Assembly (NCBI GenBank): GCA_022059125.1
Contig: JAEUWY010000020.1
Coordinates: 496,001 to 560,000, forward strand
DNA length: 64,000 nt
Direction: 5' to 3'
DNA from: Corynespora cassiicola
Lineage: Eukaryota; Ascomycota; Dothideomycetes; Pleosporales; Corynesporascaceae
The translations under genes were made by a program, and so were the position numbers. A model generated the notes under the pieces. The model had not been told where the DNA came from. It did not search any database and was given only the letters and a program-made list of their open reading frames with translations. Positions 24,276 through 36,345 of this stretch are shown one piece after another. Within the stretch, counting starts at the first letter, position 1, and the number at the start of each line of letters is the position of its first letter.

Positions 24276-25066
24276 AAGCACATCGTCCAACTTGGAGACG
24301 AGTTAGATACTGGCACTATAGCTACAATACAACACACTCCGCTCCAAATAATAAATGTGTTTGTTCCCATGTCCCTTGATCTGCTTGCGAGTGCTTCTCT
24401 TATCTAACAAGTATTCTGCAGACGCATCATCCATCCATCGAGGTGACCTTTGGCGTCTACGACTTCGGCATGAAGCCATCTCCTAATCTCGGACTTATAT
24501 TTCCAGGTAATGTTATCGTTTCGAGAGGTGATTCTTTCTCGGAGCTATTCTTAATACCAAAGGGACAGCTATGGTGACGACACAACTGTTGTTTCAGACA
24601 GCGGTCAAACAATTCCAAGAGCTTCGATTCATGTGCCGTAGGTGCGCTATCCCTTCCTGGCCAGCAATTCGGCATCGTGTCTCTGCCTATTCCAAGGCTG
24701 CATCCATGACTGGTCCACGTGAGATGGCCCAACCAGTCAAGGCGGCGCCTCACCCAAGACATCCGGAACGGTGCTAGCGGCGCCAATCGACACCACCTTT
24801 AAAGCGGACATCCCACTTCGAACCACCACCAGCCAACACATCACCACAACCTCAGTTGGCGATGCTCACCGCTTCAGAACCCTCCGCTCCAGAAATGTCC
24901 CCTCCTCTCGCGCCCGTCTCGCTCCCACAACGATAGGCAGGAACGTCATTCAGCAGAGGGTCCCCTCCGTCATGGGTGTTTCAGCAAGGTCACTCGAGCC
25001 CAGCCCCTCAACCAGAAAGGCTGAGCCAGCTGGGAGTCGATGACATCCTGCCCCTACGACTAGATG

Positions 25067-25490
25067 CCAACAGATATTGAGCGCAAGCTCTGACAGGCTG
25101 AAAAATTGCCCCTGGCTATCCATCATTGCTGAGACGTACCCTCGCCCTATGTAACCCTCCCCTCCCTCCCAAGGCCAAACCGGCGCCGCCATCGCCCTCC
25201 ATCGCCCGCCAAACTTTGCGGATGATACAAAGCGATTCAAGAAGAAGAGAACAAGTTGTCCAGTCCCCCCTCCCTCCCTGCTCCTCCTCCCCTCCCCGTC
25301 GTGTTTTCGTCCGGTACGCCGTTCCTGGAACGACGCCTGGCCGTCTGAGCAAGAGGACCATACACCTCCGCCCTCGCGTCCGGCGCACCTGTCATGCAGT
25401 GAACTGGGCGCGGGAGGAAAGAAGCCAACAGATATTGAGCGACTCCCTATCCTCCCTCGGTGGAGGGGACGGGACGTCGCTCTGACAGGC
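25067..25490. repeat. Two-part direct repeat, 358-bp period
   Basis: CCAACAGATATTGAGCG is present at 25067-25083 and identically at 25425-25441. Each copy is followed downstream, in the same order, by GCTCTGACAGGC (25087-25098 and 25479-25490). The spacing between the two parts differs (3 bp versus 37 bp). Confidence 0.85.
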
Positions 25491-26087
25491 CCTCACGGGT
25501 CCATGGCGCAACAACCTTGTTCTGCTCAGACGCACCCACGGCGCCCTTACCGGCGCATAACTATCTTTTTGACCAAAAACACCACTTAAAACATTGCAAA
25601 GAGAAAGCAAAAAAAAGCCACAACAAATCCAGAAAGAATGAAGAACCGCTGTCCGTCCGCAAGACAGAAAAGATTCCCCTCCAACTCGAACAAAACGCCC
25701 CCGCTCCACGCGGGTTGCAAGGAAAAAGAGAGAAGGCGGAACGGCTCGTCGGCCCTCCGCCTTCGTTTCGTTATATTCCCCTCTGCTTGTCCTCCCCTAA
25801 CACCTCCCCCTTTTCCTGGCTGATGTCCTGAGTCCTACCTACCTACCGCCCGAAGCCGAGTATGAAGAGTGGAGGAAGAGGAGACACTGGAATGCGATGC
25901 GGCGAAGAAGGATGAAATTCCCCTTCTCATCTCAACCTTTGTACCCGTCTTTTCCCCTCCCCCTTCCTTTTTCCCTCTCTTTGTATTTCCTCCAAAGGCC
26001 CGTTCCTCATTTGCTTCCCCGACTGTCGGTATCCGGGTTCCGCCTTGCGCACGTTAACGTTGGATCCGCTTTTCGTCGCCGTTGGCC

Positions 26088-26146
26088 GGTCGAATCGAGT
26101 CGAAGTCGAAGTCGAAGTCGAAGTCGAATCGAATCGGGTCGGGTAG
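26088..26146. repeat. (GAAGTC)n / (GAATCG)n microsatellite
   Basis: A run of GAATCG, GAGTCG and four GAAGTC units followed by GAATCG and GGGTCG variants, in tandem. Confidence 0.85.
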
Positions 26147-27019
26147 CGATTTTCGGACCTGGGTTCGGGCTGGGAAGTAAGAATTCTCGGTTGGGGATTT
26201 GGGGTGCGGGGAGGTTACATGTTGTTAATCTTTTTATTCGGCTTTCTTTCTCGTCTTGTTCTTGTGACGAAAGCGGTAGGAGAGTTGGGGTTTGGGTTTG
26301 GGTCGGCTTTTGGTCAAGAGGAGGATGGCGGGCGATGGAAGTCGGACTCTCGCGCCTCCTCGCGGTGCCTGCTGGATAGTCTTCTCGACCTGTGTGAATG
26401 GGTTGGGGGATGAACTAAAGCGAGAGACGCAGGTTTGTATTTGGTAGGTACTGGACGGGTGTGTAGATATTTATTGCGTGCTGTTTTATTATGTTCCTTG
26501 GATTCTACTTGTCCTCGTGTACTCTATGCCGCAACTCGGTAGTAATCATACATGAGTATAGTATTCGGCACACCATAAACCAGAGCGATGACGTCCTACC
26601 TGATAGACTAAGGAAACTTGGAGTTTCGCAATTGGAACATACATACAATTTGCGGCGTATTATACCAGATCACTGAGTCCTAGGACGTTCATACGCCTCT
26701 TCTGTACTTGTCATAGTCACATGTCACAGCGTAAGAGAGGGCCCTTTTCGTACAGGAAGACATTGAAACGCTTGCAATCATTCACGGCAACATCTTATGA
26801 TATTTTAGAGAACGAGAAGCCACATGTTAGTGTCTGTAATCTTCATTTGAGTAATTAGCATGAAATTTGGCGAGTGTGAGCATGAAGCATCCATAATCCC
26901 AAGTGCCTGTCTCCCAACAAAGGGAAACCTCAAATTGTGCCTACCCTCGATTCCATCGTTATCCCACTGCAATAAAGGCAGCGTTTTTCTCAATATTGTT
27001 CCTTTTTGAGCTAAGCCAA

Positions 27020-27893
27020 TTACATCTTCTCAATTTCGAGCACCTTGAGCGGTTCACCTTCCGGGTTACGTACGTAGCAATTGTCCAAATGGCGCACAAG
27101 AAAAACCTTTTCAGGGAGTCTGCGGTCGATCATTACATGGGAATCTCGATGTTTGGGCTTCTCAAACCAGACAGTCGCAATGCTGCTGTCGTACATGTTG
27201 TAGTGCTGTAGTCTGAGCTCTTTCATGGCGTCCTGGCCCAGCAAATTGATGTCATGAAAGATTGTATCCGGGGTTGACTTTTCAACCCGAATTCTGCATT
27301 CGCCCACATTCACGAGGCATTTGTGGCCGGTAGGCAAGCCAAGAACACTCCACGACTAAGACCGTTAGTTTGGGCTTCATTATCGCGTACCCGTGAGCAC
27401 TCACCTCTGGCGATAGACTAGTAATCGGAGATCCGGTGTCCAGGAGAAAGGTCACGTTGTATGCGCCACCATCAAAGCGATTCACCGCTAGATTGACCAA
27501 GAGGCGTCTGCTTATACCCTCCACGTACGCAATACGCGGGTCAAGCCTATCGATGTCGGCTTCCTGGTGGTATGGAGCACGCAGTTTTGTTCTTGCAATC
27601 ACCGCGATTTTCGATTCCGGCAGGTCTCTCAAGAGTATCTCGTTGGGTATAGTGGGCGACAGGCTCCGTGGGCTCGCCAAATTGAGCAAATCGTCAGTTG
27701 TAGTGCGGTCTTCATTAGGTACGCCAACGTCGTAAGTAGAGCGAAGCCAGTTTAGCTGAAGGAAGGATTTGACTTGTTAGGGTCAGTGAAATTATGGCTC
27801 TGAGCAGCTAAATACGTCTACATATGTACCTGAGCTTTGTGAACTTGATCTGCTAGCCCTCATACGACGGTAGGTGAAAGGAGATCTGGTCAT
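27020..27893 (-). CDS. Stand-alone retropepsin-like aspartic protease, 3 exons
   Basis: A 255-aa predicted protein. Exons on the minus strand are 27893-27830, 27772-27405 and 27355-27020. Introns are 57 nt (GTACAT donor, CTGAC branch, AAG acceptor) and 49 nt (GTGAGT donor, AACTAAC branch, TTAG acceptor); phases agree throughout. The catalytic signature is NVTFLLDTGSPITSLS, with the active Asp at residue 133. About 40 residues later is INLLGQDAM, which fits the second retropepsin signature (hydrophobic pair, Gly, x, Asp). One catalytic Asp per chain means activity would require a dimer. No ubiquitin-like or UBA domain (unlike Ddi1) and no reverse transcriptase, integrase or gag is attached. 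The C-terminus is basic and extends about 70 residues past the fold. Base composition is lower in G+C than the flanking conserved genes. Substrate and role are unknown; it could be a domesticated retroelement protease or a family of cellular origin. Confidence 0.7.
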
Positions 27894-28352
27894 GACTAGA
27901 TCAGACCAAACTGTGGTCTGGTGTTGCTAAGGACGCCTTTGGCAGATCGATGTTGTCGAACGCATGGTAGGAGACAGCGAATATATCAGAAGAGTATACG
28001 AGGAGAGACGGCAGTGGCAGTGAAATGGCCATCACAGGGAGCTCATGGCCGTTGCGGCGATTTGGCGTACTGTGGAATCGGATGGAATACGCCAGTTCTT
28101 TCCATCAACCCCATACAGGGCTTAACGAATACCACTTCACTCACCAATTGGAGCCGACCTGAAAGTAAGGGTCTGGTCAAAATATCTCACTCTTGTTCAC
28201 CGTCCAGTGATGTTGTTTAGCTGATGCTTACGGTTAGTGCTTATCTACTTATAGACAAGAGACGAAGGCTGAGCATACTGGCTGAGAGATCCTCGTGAAA
28301 CATGTCGCAGCTTCTTGCAAGATCAAAGCCATATTCGTTGGCGAATGTGGCT
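27894..28352. other. Spacer between protease gene and transposon relic
   Basis: No gene supported. It should hold the protease promoter; composition is moderately A+T-rich. Confidence 0.5.
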
Positions 28353-28354
28353 TA

Positions 28355-28415
28355 ACGTAAAGGATAAGCGAGTCGCCAGGACAAGCGAGTTGCTGCCCCC
28401 CCTAACTGCCCCAGC
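28355..28415 (+). repeat. Left terminal inverted repeat of the transposon relic
   Basis: Begins ACGTAAAGGATAAGCG and contains two near-identical subunits, GGATAAGCGAGTCGCCA and GGACAAGCGAGTTGCTG, then a C-rich segment ending CTGCCCCAGC. Differences from the right copy are mostly C-to-T, consistent with RIP. Confidence 0.88.
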
Positions 28416-30140
28416 GCGCGCATCTACCTACATAACCACTTTAAAAAAATACTGTAATAACTTAATATAGAGAGTAACTAGAATAGTTATACTACTGTTT
28501 TATATATATAAAAGTTATAATTTTATTTTCTGCAGTGTATACAGCGCGCTTTTAACTACTAGCTGCTACTAAAATAAGCTATTTTTTTACGCCTTTTTTT
28601 ATTTAATTACTTTTTAATATTTTTTTAAGCTATAATTTTAGTTTTTTTAGTTTTTATTAAAGTTTTTTTATACTAAATTTTTTTTTTTTTTACTTTATAC
28701 ACTGCGTAGCAGCTTTATTAGTTTTTTTAAAATTTTTAACTTACGTATAAAGCAATATAACTTTATAAATTAGTATTATAGTACTTTTATTAAATTAAGT
28801 AAGCGCTTTAATAATAAAAGTAAATAATAAATTTTTATATTTTTTAATTTTATTACAGATTAATATTAATTAAGCTTTTAGCTTATACGCGTTACTTAGT
28901 ATTTTAGCTTTTTATTAAGTAGTTTTAGAAAAAACTAGCGTAAGCATATATAGCTTTATATTAAACTTTAACAGTATTATTTTTAAATTATAAAAAACTA
29001 TTTTTACTTTTTAGAAGCTTACGCGTATATTACTTTTTATAAAAAATTATTTAAAAATTTTTTTAAAAACTAATAAAAAAATAATTTTATTAATATAGTT
29101 AATATAATTACGTACTAAGTTAAAAATTTTATTACTATATACGCGCTTTAAAAGCGAAAAACACTTTATATTAAAAAGTTAAAAAAAATATAATAAACAT
29201 AAAAATATATAAAAAGTAATAATTTTACTTTTTTTACAGAAGTTCTAAAAAGCTAAAAAATTATAGCTTTTATAACTATTAATAATAAATAGTTAATATA
29301 TTTTTACTGTACAGCTCTACGTATAAATATTAAAATACTCTAACTAATATACTTTTAGTTTATTTATTGTCTAGCCTGTCTCGCTAAGCGATATATACTA
29401 GCTAAATAAAATATTATTACTTTTATATTATATTTAAAAATAGTACTTACTTATAAAAATAATAAAAAAAAAATTATTTAGCCGCACGCGTTAATTTTCT
29501 AAATTACTATAATTTATTTTTAATTATTTAGCTAAGTACTTTTAAATTAATTCTATTTTTTTAATACTATAACTACTAATTAAGCTAATATTATATTTAT
29601 TATAAAGCCTGTTTTATTAAAGTTATATATATTTTTATTAATAATATTATACTTTTTTTTTATATAATATAGCAGCTTAAACTAAAAGTATATAACTTTA
29701 AAATTTTTATATAGAACCCGCTAGTAATTCTGCTAGTAAATTAATTAAATTTAAAAGTTTAATTAACGTTTAATAAAGTTATTAAACTACTTAATACTAA
29801 TATAGCCTGCTTTTTACTTAGTAAGTAACTAATTAGCTATATTATGTATAGTACTTAATATAAACGCAAATTTTTATAAATCTAGCTTAAAAATATAAAT
29901 AATAATTACTTTTTTTAAGCTTAGTTAACTGTTTTAAGTTAGGCTAGTAATTACGTCGCGTAGATCGTCCAGCGTATTAATTATAAAGTATTATATAGAA
30001 AACGCTATATATAAAAGCAGCGTATTATATACTTTAAGTAAAATTATTTTTAATAGCTAAAAAAGCAAAAATTATAAATCTCTTATTATTTAATAATTAA
30101 GAGAATTTTAGTAGAGATATAGTAGGTATAGTTAGAAAGT

Positions 30141-30199
30141 GTTGGGGCAGTCAGGAGGCGGCGACTCGCTTGTCCTGGCGACTCGCTTATCCTTTACGT
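30141..30199 (-). repeat. Right terminal inverted repeat of the transposon relic
   Basis: The reverse complement matches the left end over about 60 bp with a few mismatches and a small indel. The first 35 bp (from ACGTAAAGG to ACAAGCGAGT) are identical. Confidence 0.88.
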
Positions 30200-30984
30200 T
30201 ATTGTTATTCCAAACATGGATATAAGTGGAGGTTTTTATAAAGGAGGTATGAGTTGGCAGTGACTCGTTGATGAGGAAAGAGCTCTGTAATAGATATTTT
30301 TTGACAAAAGCTTAGCGCTGCGGCTCAGAACTCAGGAGAATTGTACCTCTTTGCTGCATTAGTCTCGTCACTTCGTCCTTAGACCTTATATCATAGCTAA
30401 ACTCCACGCCACAATTGCACACAGATAAGAAGTATTGACTTGTCGAAGGCTCCGCAATGTGTCATCATAAGCGCAGTGTTCAATTAATGGATGATAGACA
30501 CACAGACAGATAGTTGATTCTACTATCTATTGAAATTCAATGTCTCTGTGGTAGCATTGAAATCCGTCGTCCACGTCTCCCTAACCACAGCCATGTCTAT
30601 TTGGGACGGTCTAGCAGACCTTTACAGTAACTAAAATTCTATTCAGTACCTATATCAGATGCCAATAATCTAAAATCCTCACTTAACTCAATTCTCTGTC
30701 CAAATATGCTTTGAAACTTTTCACTGCTTCCACACGACAAACTATCTCAATCTCACTCCTACACCATATAATTTCCAAGCTTTCGATTAAGCTCCCACCT
30801 TCTCATTCACGGATTGAATTCGCTCTTAGGCTATCTAAGCGTCCTGGACTCGCCAGTACAAGAAGCTTCCCAGCGCTCTCCTCCCTCGTCCCCCCCTCCC
30901 TATACCCTACCCACTCCACACTTGGTCCTCTTAAACCCCAGAACCGACGAGACTATTTCGATCCTTTGATGTGTCAACCGACTG

Positions 30985-31140
30985 GACTCTCTCGATCACC
31001 TCGATCGTATCGACATCTTCGATGTCTTCGACCACCTCGACCCATTCGACCACTCCGACCACTCCGACCTCTTCTTCCCCTTCGGCCGTTGCGACCCCGT
31101 CGACCACTTGGACCACTTCAACTACCTCGACCTTTCTCAC
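30985..31140 (+). repeat. Degenerate minisatellite based on TCGACCACT-like 9-mers
   Basis: Variants of a 9-bp unit (TCGACCACT, TCGACCCAT, CCGACCACT, TCGATCACC and similar) occur in near-continuous tandem. In one + frame (30971-31192) they read as an uninterrupted Ser/Thr-rich stretch; in another they read as Pro/Arg-rich. No flanking coding structure is evident. Confidence 0.75.
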
Positions 31141-34100
31141 CCCCCGTTCAACTCCAAGGACGACGAACCGTATAACGCAAAACGTATGCTAAGCCTGCCT
31201 GGCATGATTCTAGCGAAACCCGTCTACACCCATCCAGTGTACGAACATACCCTCACTCATCGCCTCTAACATCACTCCTCCGTTCAACTCCCATCCAGAA
31301 AAAGGGCAGTAACACCGCCTCCCCTGGCGAATATGCGCCCTGCCCCAGCTCCCACCGGTTCGCCTGAGCACCGGCTGTCCCTCTAAAGAGGAGGCACCTG
31401 AGGAGCCGGCGCCCGTATGGGCTTGTGGGAAGATACCTGCAGATGTTTGGACTTTGTGTTGAAGGGGCGCTGTAGCGCTCTGAGATGGAGGTTCGCGATA
31501 AGCTGCGAGGTCCTTGGCTTCGTTTTTGCGGGATATTTGGGGGGAGGGGGTTGGTGATTATTTTTTTTGCCGGTTTCTTGTTTGTGGTTTTGCAAGAGTG
31601 TGGAGGGATTGCTTGTTCTTCTTTTAGAGTTTGAGGGCGTGGGTTAGTGGGTGGGATCCCTGCATCTGTATACTCTTGTATACGCTGTTTTGTCTATTTT
31701 CTGGAGTTCTGTAGGGATTGGAGGGGTAGATGTTGGTATGGGATGCGGGCTCTGGGTAATGTGGTTGGATGCTTCGGCCGTTTGGAGTGCTGTAGCAAGA
31801 GATGTTTGGGGTTATAGAAGGATTGGAAGTTGAGATAGATGATATAGTGTTGATAGCTTAGGTGAATGGTCATTTGTTGCAACACCACTATTTTGCTTCA
31901 GATTATGCGAGATGCTTCATACGGCTTCATATCTTGAGTGGAAGCTTGTGAATTTTACTACCCTCTTTTTTCCGGCAAGATATCATACCGGTGTGGAGAA
32001 TAACCCGGGTTTAAGAAATGCCTACATCTGAAGGAGTTCTCTGGGGAATCATATGCAGTCCAACTAATATTAGTGAGGTTAGTTGACAAGAACATGTTAC
32101 TCTTTGGCGTTTATTTCTCCGATCAATGATGTGGAATATGTTTTCCAGTGTCCGTTTCCACTGTGAATTATGTGTCGATATACTGATTCACATGTAAATT
32201 TGGAATAGTTATTGCGATCTTGAATTCAACATTGATATCAGCAACTGTCAGTCCAGGTTCATAGATCTGCATGATCTCCAAGCACTTTCATTCCTCGGGC
32301 ATGTCAGAAAAGGAGAGTTCCACAGAGATAATAGTCCTTGGTTGTAGTCTGGCCGCTGTCTTTTTGATAGCTGCAGACTAGCTTATGCTACAGTCACAGG
32401 TTACCCCTACACTGCATACCGCCATCTCGTACTTTCAAAGTTTATTCAAGTCAGTGCAATTATATTCCGCCGTTTTGCCTATCTGCGAGCCTGAACGAAG
32501 CGCAGAGCCGCTCATGAACAAAGCTCACTACAGAAGATGTAACCCAAAATCCAAGTGGAAATTAGCTACTAGTCATGGAAGCCCGCGATACCCTCCACCG
32601 AACAACTTCTCATAAACCTAATCACTTACACTCATCTCCCTCCCAGCATAGCAGCTCTCTCCGCCCATCAAATCCACCCACCTTCCACCCCACCAGGACC
32701 ATCCCTAACGAAAATCCACAGTCGTACCATCCCACTGCACCACGACCCACATCGCCCTCCGCTCCGCGTGTTCTGACAATCAAGCTCGGACCGCTACCCT
32801 AACGCGTGCCTAGATTCCGCTGCTGAGTCCCCCTCCCGTGGCAGGGACCCGCGGTGGCCGCGTGCGGGCGCACGAGCAGTCCTCATACCATCCCCCTACA
32901 ACAGGCCTCGGTATCAGATTTGCGGCGGATGGGACGGGGCACGCGCGGACTGATTGTCCCGTGGGCCGGAAGATACGAGTGTTCCTTGCAGGCAGATCCA
33001 GGTACGTCTATGCCGATGCGCCTACCAGAACCGTGGCAATTTCCGATTCGGATTCAGGTCTCCGATAGGAGCGAGGGTTGCTTCGCGCGGGGAGAGATCG
33101 CGATTGTTCCTGGGAAAATGGTTAGTCCAGCATCGTGGCCTTGCAAAGGATGGTTTTGAATGTCACTGGCAAGGTGTGGAGTTTGTTGTGGGGATGGTCG
33201 CATGTTTCCGCTAGGCGTGCAAATGGCCTTACTCAGAACTCCTGTAGGCAGGTCCTTATATGGGAGCTCATTTCCGATATACTATTGTTACGCTGCCAGA
33301 GGGATCCTGGCTTGACATGCCGATCCGGCAGAATGCGGCAGTTGCGAAGTTGGTGATGCGCGCTTCAGGCGTCGTCGGAACCCTCTCGTTCCTGCATCAA
33401 GCATGATGCTGTGTGCGCCTCGCCGTCGCCACGTCCATCAGTCGAGCACATCGAAGTATCAGTGGGTCTTCCCTGTGCCGTCACACACTCATGCTTGCCA
33501 CATGTGCCGTCGACATTCTCGGATCATCTTCGATATGGCGGCAGTGTATGAGCCACTGGATCCGAAGGGGCCAATCGACAGGTCGTGGCGCTGACCCAAG
33601 GCGTTTCAGTGTGAGGTGCCTCTCGTATTGTCTTGAAATGATGGGTTGGAGCTTCCGATGAGGCGCCATATGGACGAACAGGCGACCACCGTGTGCGCGA
33701 TGATCGGACATTCTACCAGTCGGTGGTGCTGAAACAGCGGCTGCTTGCCTGCTAGCAAAAACCAGTCGGCACGCTGGCTGCCACGTCGCATAGCAGAAGG
33801 CGAGATATGATAATTACGCGTCTAAGAAAAACAACTTGATCATAACGTGGACATCCAAAAACCATACAGTCCCACGAGGTAAGAAGAAATCTCCGAGTAT
33901 GGTTACAGCAGGTGTTGTCGGTAGTCTACCCGCTATGAGAAGTCTGAAGCTGGGAGATGCTGGGATGAGAATGCGCAAATTGCAACATTGAGCGAACTGT
34001 CAGTCCCCTTTTTCCAGGCTGGCCCCGAGGCCCTCGCATGGCTTTGCAGTCGAATTGTCCAGGAGATCCCGACTCGAGAAACTCGGCAACGTCCAGTGCA

Positions 34101-36172
34101 TTATTATTTCTTCCCGGCAACTCGTCACATATGGTCGTTCAAACCTTAGTACCGCAAAACCACTGTGAAAAATCCAATGTCATGACGGACACTTCCACGG
34201 CAAAAATCTGACAAGGGTATTATCCCCGGTATTGGAAATACACGTCCCTCGACGAATTGTCGGTGCTGCGTGATGGCACCGTCCTATCATGATACGGCAA
34301 AGCGTATTCGATGCTGCAGGCGCGAGGACTTTTGGAAGGGAAAAGCAACCAGACTTTTGGATTACCGACACGTTTTGAATTTTGGCGCCGTGTTCGCAGG
34401 TCCCGCCCATTGCAGGAGGGGTGCAGCGGCGAAAAGCAGCAGTTGAGGCTCTTGCATGCTGTGTCTACCTAGAAACCGAAAACGGTTGACACACTGTTCC
34501 ACGGTTTGCGTGTTAAAAGGGGCGGTATTGGCGGTTTGTACAGAGGCATCCACACTTTTTCGCAGGGGAACACGTGGTGACGGTTAAGAATGGGCTGATG
34601 ACTGTGCTGTCCAAAGCCTCGGTAGCCACTGGCTGTATGAGGCAGGACGTGGGTCGAGTCCCAGCAGGCAATAGACTCATCCGCTCTGGTGCCCCCGGTG
34701 TTTCTGTACAGGCTCTTTTGGGTACGGGGAACGCAGGGATGGAGCAGCGGCGGCCTCAGGCCTCATGGCCTGATTTTTAGTTTCTCTGCGTGCTCCGCAT
34801 TCACAAGCAGGTGCAGACGACAAAAGCAATAGTTTCGGCGGAGGCGGCGACGAGCGTATATGTCTCAAAACGGTGCAACCGCTATGGCGATGGTCAAGCG
34901 CGCGAAGGCGTAGATCCATCTGATCTGTCTTCGTAAGAGGGCGGGAGCGGGAGATTGCGCATCCTGGAGACGACTTGAAGCCGTTGGCCAGGGTGTGTGA
35001 TTCCGGCATGGCGTCTGGCAAATGAACAGCAAGCATCCGTGGTGTGGGCACGGCTGGTGGCGCCGGTAGAGTTGGTGCATGCTTAGCGGGTCAAGGCAAG
35101 GTTAGGGACCCCCTTCCTGGAGGCTTTCCCCGCCCGCTGTGACGGCTATTGGCTTATCACGAGCTGAAAGCCCGCCAAAAGGGCCGCCTCTGGGAACGCG
35201 AATTGCAACCAGCAATATGGAAGAGGTGGTCCCGCAGGCAAAGCCCATGATCCACAACTTTGCGTTCGTTTTGTGTCACTGAATGGCCTGAGGGGTGGAC
35301 CCGCAACGCTGTGTTCTGGGCGGTGCGCGGATGCTGTCTTTGTCTAGCCTGCGACGACAGACGTTAGTCCTGCATCGTGCTGCGCAGTCGCAGTCGACGC
35401 CGGAGAATACATGGCAGCAGAGCACAGAGTCGTCGTCTCCGCCCATGTGCGTCAAACTCAGAGCATAAACTCTCAACGGACGCGGAGGAAAAGCTTGGAA
35501 GAGGAGTGCCAGGCGGCTGATCCGACCGACCCCAGCGTCTCGTTCGGCCAATGTCCAGAATAAAAAAGAACATATGATGCCGTACGTACCATGGAAATCA
35601 GAATAGAACGGGATGACCGTGTGGGAATGAGAATAGAACAGCACTGGGCAGGCTCGCGTGCGGTGCTCAGTCATGCAGCGCAGAATTAGGGCAAGTGATG
35701 GGCGGGCTGGGCGGGCTTCTGGCACCATGTGCAGGGGGTTTGATTGGATCCAAGACGGCGGGTTGGACAAAGGGTGTCTTCCTGTAGCTAGTCGACCTAG
35801 CGAGTGCATTCAGCCGGCGCCCCAACCTTGGAAGCCCAGCCATCTCCTCTGCCGCTCTCCCTCCTCGTCTCTGGCCAGCGTCTCCCACTTCATTCCTCGA
35901 CAACACGAAGAGCGAAGAGCGACGGGCAGCACCAGTGACGACGGCCTCGCTCCACGACGTGAACGCACCGCGCCGATATCTCGAGTCTCGGATATCAGTG
36001 GTCTGTTCATCGCTGTGCCAGCGCTCCACCCGCCCTCTTGAACAAGACTTCGCCTCGCGCCCTCCATTTCTCCATCCTCGTTCCGTCTCTTTTGATCTGC
36101 GAGTCTCCCCTCCAGGCGAACGGCATCGGCGTATCCACGTCAATTCCCTCGCTGCTTTTCGTTTGTTTCCTC

Positions 36173-36345
36173 GTGAGTGCTCCTCGGTCCTTTTCGCGTT
36201 CTCGCGGTGACGCCCCGACGCTGTGGGCTGTGGGTTCGGCATATCGTCCGCCCCAGGTCCATGGGCGCCGATGCGTGTGTTCACGGCGCAGCGTGCACGC
36301 GTCTACCCAAACGCATTGTCTCGAATAGCTGCTAATGATTCGCAG
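36173..36345 (+). other. Probable 5'-leader intron of veA
   Basis: GTGAGT at 36173, GCTAAT branch-like sequence at about 36331 and CGCAG acceptor ending at 36345, about 150 bp before the veA start codon. Inferred from splice signals only. Confidence 0.45.

Larger units (their letters stand above)
24276..27019. other. Gene-poor spacer with repeats, no supported gene
   Basis: About 2.7 kb with no domain-bearing frame. It contains C-rich low-complexity DNA around 25130-25480, two copies of a two-part repeat (listed separately), and a GAAGTC-type repeat near 26088-26146. From about 26450 onward the base composition becomes more A+T-rich towards the accessory segment. Confidence 0.5.
28353..30201. 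mobile_element. RIP-degraded DNA transposon relic (Tc1/mariner-pogo/Fot1 type)
   Basis: A 1.85-kb block bounded by inverted repeats of about 60 bp starting ACGTAAAGGATAAGCG, each flanked outside by TA (28353-28354 and 30200-30201), the target duplication expected of Tc1/mariner superfamily elements. The interior (about 28430-30135) is extremely A+T-rich and has no open frame of 60 or more codons on either strand. CpA and TpG dinucleotides are scarce while TpA is abundant, and CpG-containing patches (GCGC, ACGCG) survive: the pattern of repeat-induced point mutation. The terminal repeats, being G+C-rich, are better preserved. The length fits fungal Fot1/pogo-like elements; transposase coding is no longer readable, so the family is inferred from ends, size and TA only. 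Confidence 0.85.

Noticed and set aside
28430..30135. Search for a surviving transposase frame in the AT-rich block
   Set aside because: All six frames are saturated with stops; no attempt at a product is justified.
32854..33159. 101-codon + frame with protein-like composition
   Set aside because: No domain, no homology I recognise, overlapping frames equally open; insufficient support.
34610..34680. tRNA-like signals (TAGCCACTGG and GGGTCGAGTCCC)
   Set aside because: The two boxes resemble pol III A and B boxes, but no acceptor stem or T-arm pairing can be formed around them.
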